From the NCBI GenBank assembly GCA_016217865.1, contig JACRFO010000059.1:1-13883 (forward strand): a stretch of DNA of 13,883 nucleotides. The letters run 5' to 3'. This DNA comes from Candidatus Kerfeldbacteria bacterium. GTDB taxonomy: Bacteria > Patescibacteriota > Patescibacteriia > SBBC01 > CAIJZX01. The notes beneath the pieces are model-generated. The model saw only the letters and a list, made by a program, of their open reading frames with translations, did not search any database and had not been told where the DNA came from. Every line of letters starts with the position of its first letter. The stretch's first letter is position 1. Both the position numbers and the translations under genes were made by a program. Shown here piece by piece: positions 13,778-13,883 of the stretch.

Positions 13778-13883
13778 ATGATTCGGAAGGCCGAACTGGA
13801 TCGAAAGCTCATCGAACGGATTTCGGAGATTCAGCTTGCCATGATCAAGTGCGGCTTGAGCCAGATGATGGCGCCCAAGCTCA
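13778..13883 (+). CDS. Unidentified protein, 5' part only
   Basis: The first 35 codons (begins MIRKAELDRKLIERISEIQL) run off the window. The start is supported by GGGAGG (13765-13770) seven bases upstream and the promoter before it. The visible part is charged and probably alpha-helical, with one Cys. All four Lys are AAG and both Gln CAG, as in csrA and the GNAT gene. I recognise no family. Confidence 0.7.
   Translation, partial: MIRKAELDRKLIERISEIQLAMIKCGLSQMMAPKL

Noticed and set aside
1..13883. CRISPR array, tRNA or rRNA genes, insertion sequence ends, attachment sites
   Set aside because: I found no regularly spaced repeats, no tRNA-like folds with conserved arms, no transposase or integrase motifs and no long terminal repeats.

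Overview
The window holds ten protein-coding genes and no RNA gene, insertion sequence or CRISPR array that I can see. It looks like chromosomal DNA from an uncultivated bacterium, most likely a Patescibacteria/CPR lineage with moderately high GC. That placement is inference. It rests on the small winged-helix nucleotidyltransferase-like protein with the 'YYDVFSYPLT' N-terminus, the GHL15-like secreted protein, the style of GroEL, and the tight gene packing. It is not proven by any marker here.

Layout: (1) uvrA (16-2931, +) ends 13 bp from the convergent csrA (2945-3157, -). (2) A divergent control region (3158-3284) separates csrA from a two-gene unit on the + strand: a nucleotidyltransferase-like protein (3278-4252) overlapping by ATGA a PMT_2/ArnT-type membrane glycosyltransferase (4249-5841). 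(3) groS-groL (5937-7888) has its own sigma-70-type promoter overlapped by a perfect 9-N9-9 inverted repeat, which is a CIRCE element with a symmetric one-base change in each arm. The unit ends at a strong intrinsic terminator. (4) A GNAT acetyltransferase (7973-8530, -) has its own promoter, a near-perfect Shine-Dalgarno sequence and its own terminator. (5) Diverging from it is a second + strand unit: a four-helix membrane protein (8639-9058) whose start codon sits at the predicted transcription start, then phosphoenolpyruvate synthase ppsA (9070-11463), then a secreted GHL15/CBM-like protein (11467-13662). (6) A new promoter and a strong Shine-Dalgarno sequence precede a gene that runs off the window (13778 onward).

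How the genes may work together: uvrA (DNA repair) and groSL (protein folding) are core housekeeping functions, with groSL apparently under HrcA-type heat-shock repression. The glycosyltransferase unit probably modifies envelope glycans or proteins. The ppsA unit couples a pyruvate/PEP enzyme with a secreted glycan-active protein. csrA is a global post-transcriptional regulator.

The most notable patterns are the modified CIRCE, four promoters with a 17-bp spacer and a TAGnnT -10, a leaderless gene, a csrA leader with repeated complementary segments, and three self-contained genes (csrA, GNAT, the last gene) that use only CAG and AAG for Gln and Lys and carry strong Shine-Dalgarno sites, unlike most of their neighbours. 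No gap without a gene exceeds about 120 bases.
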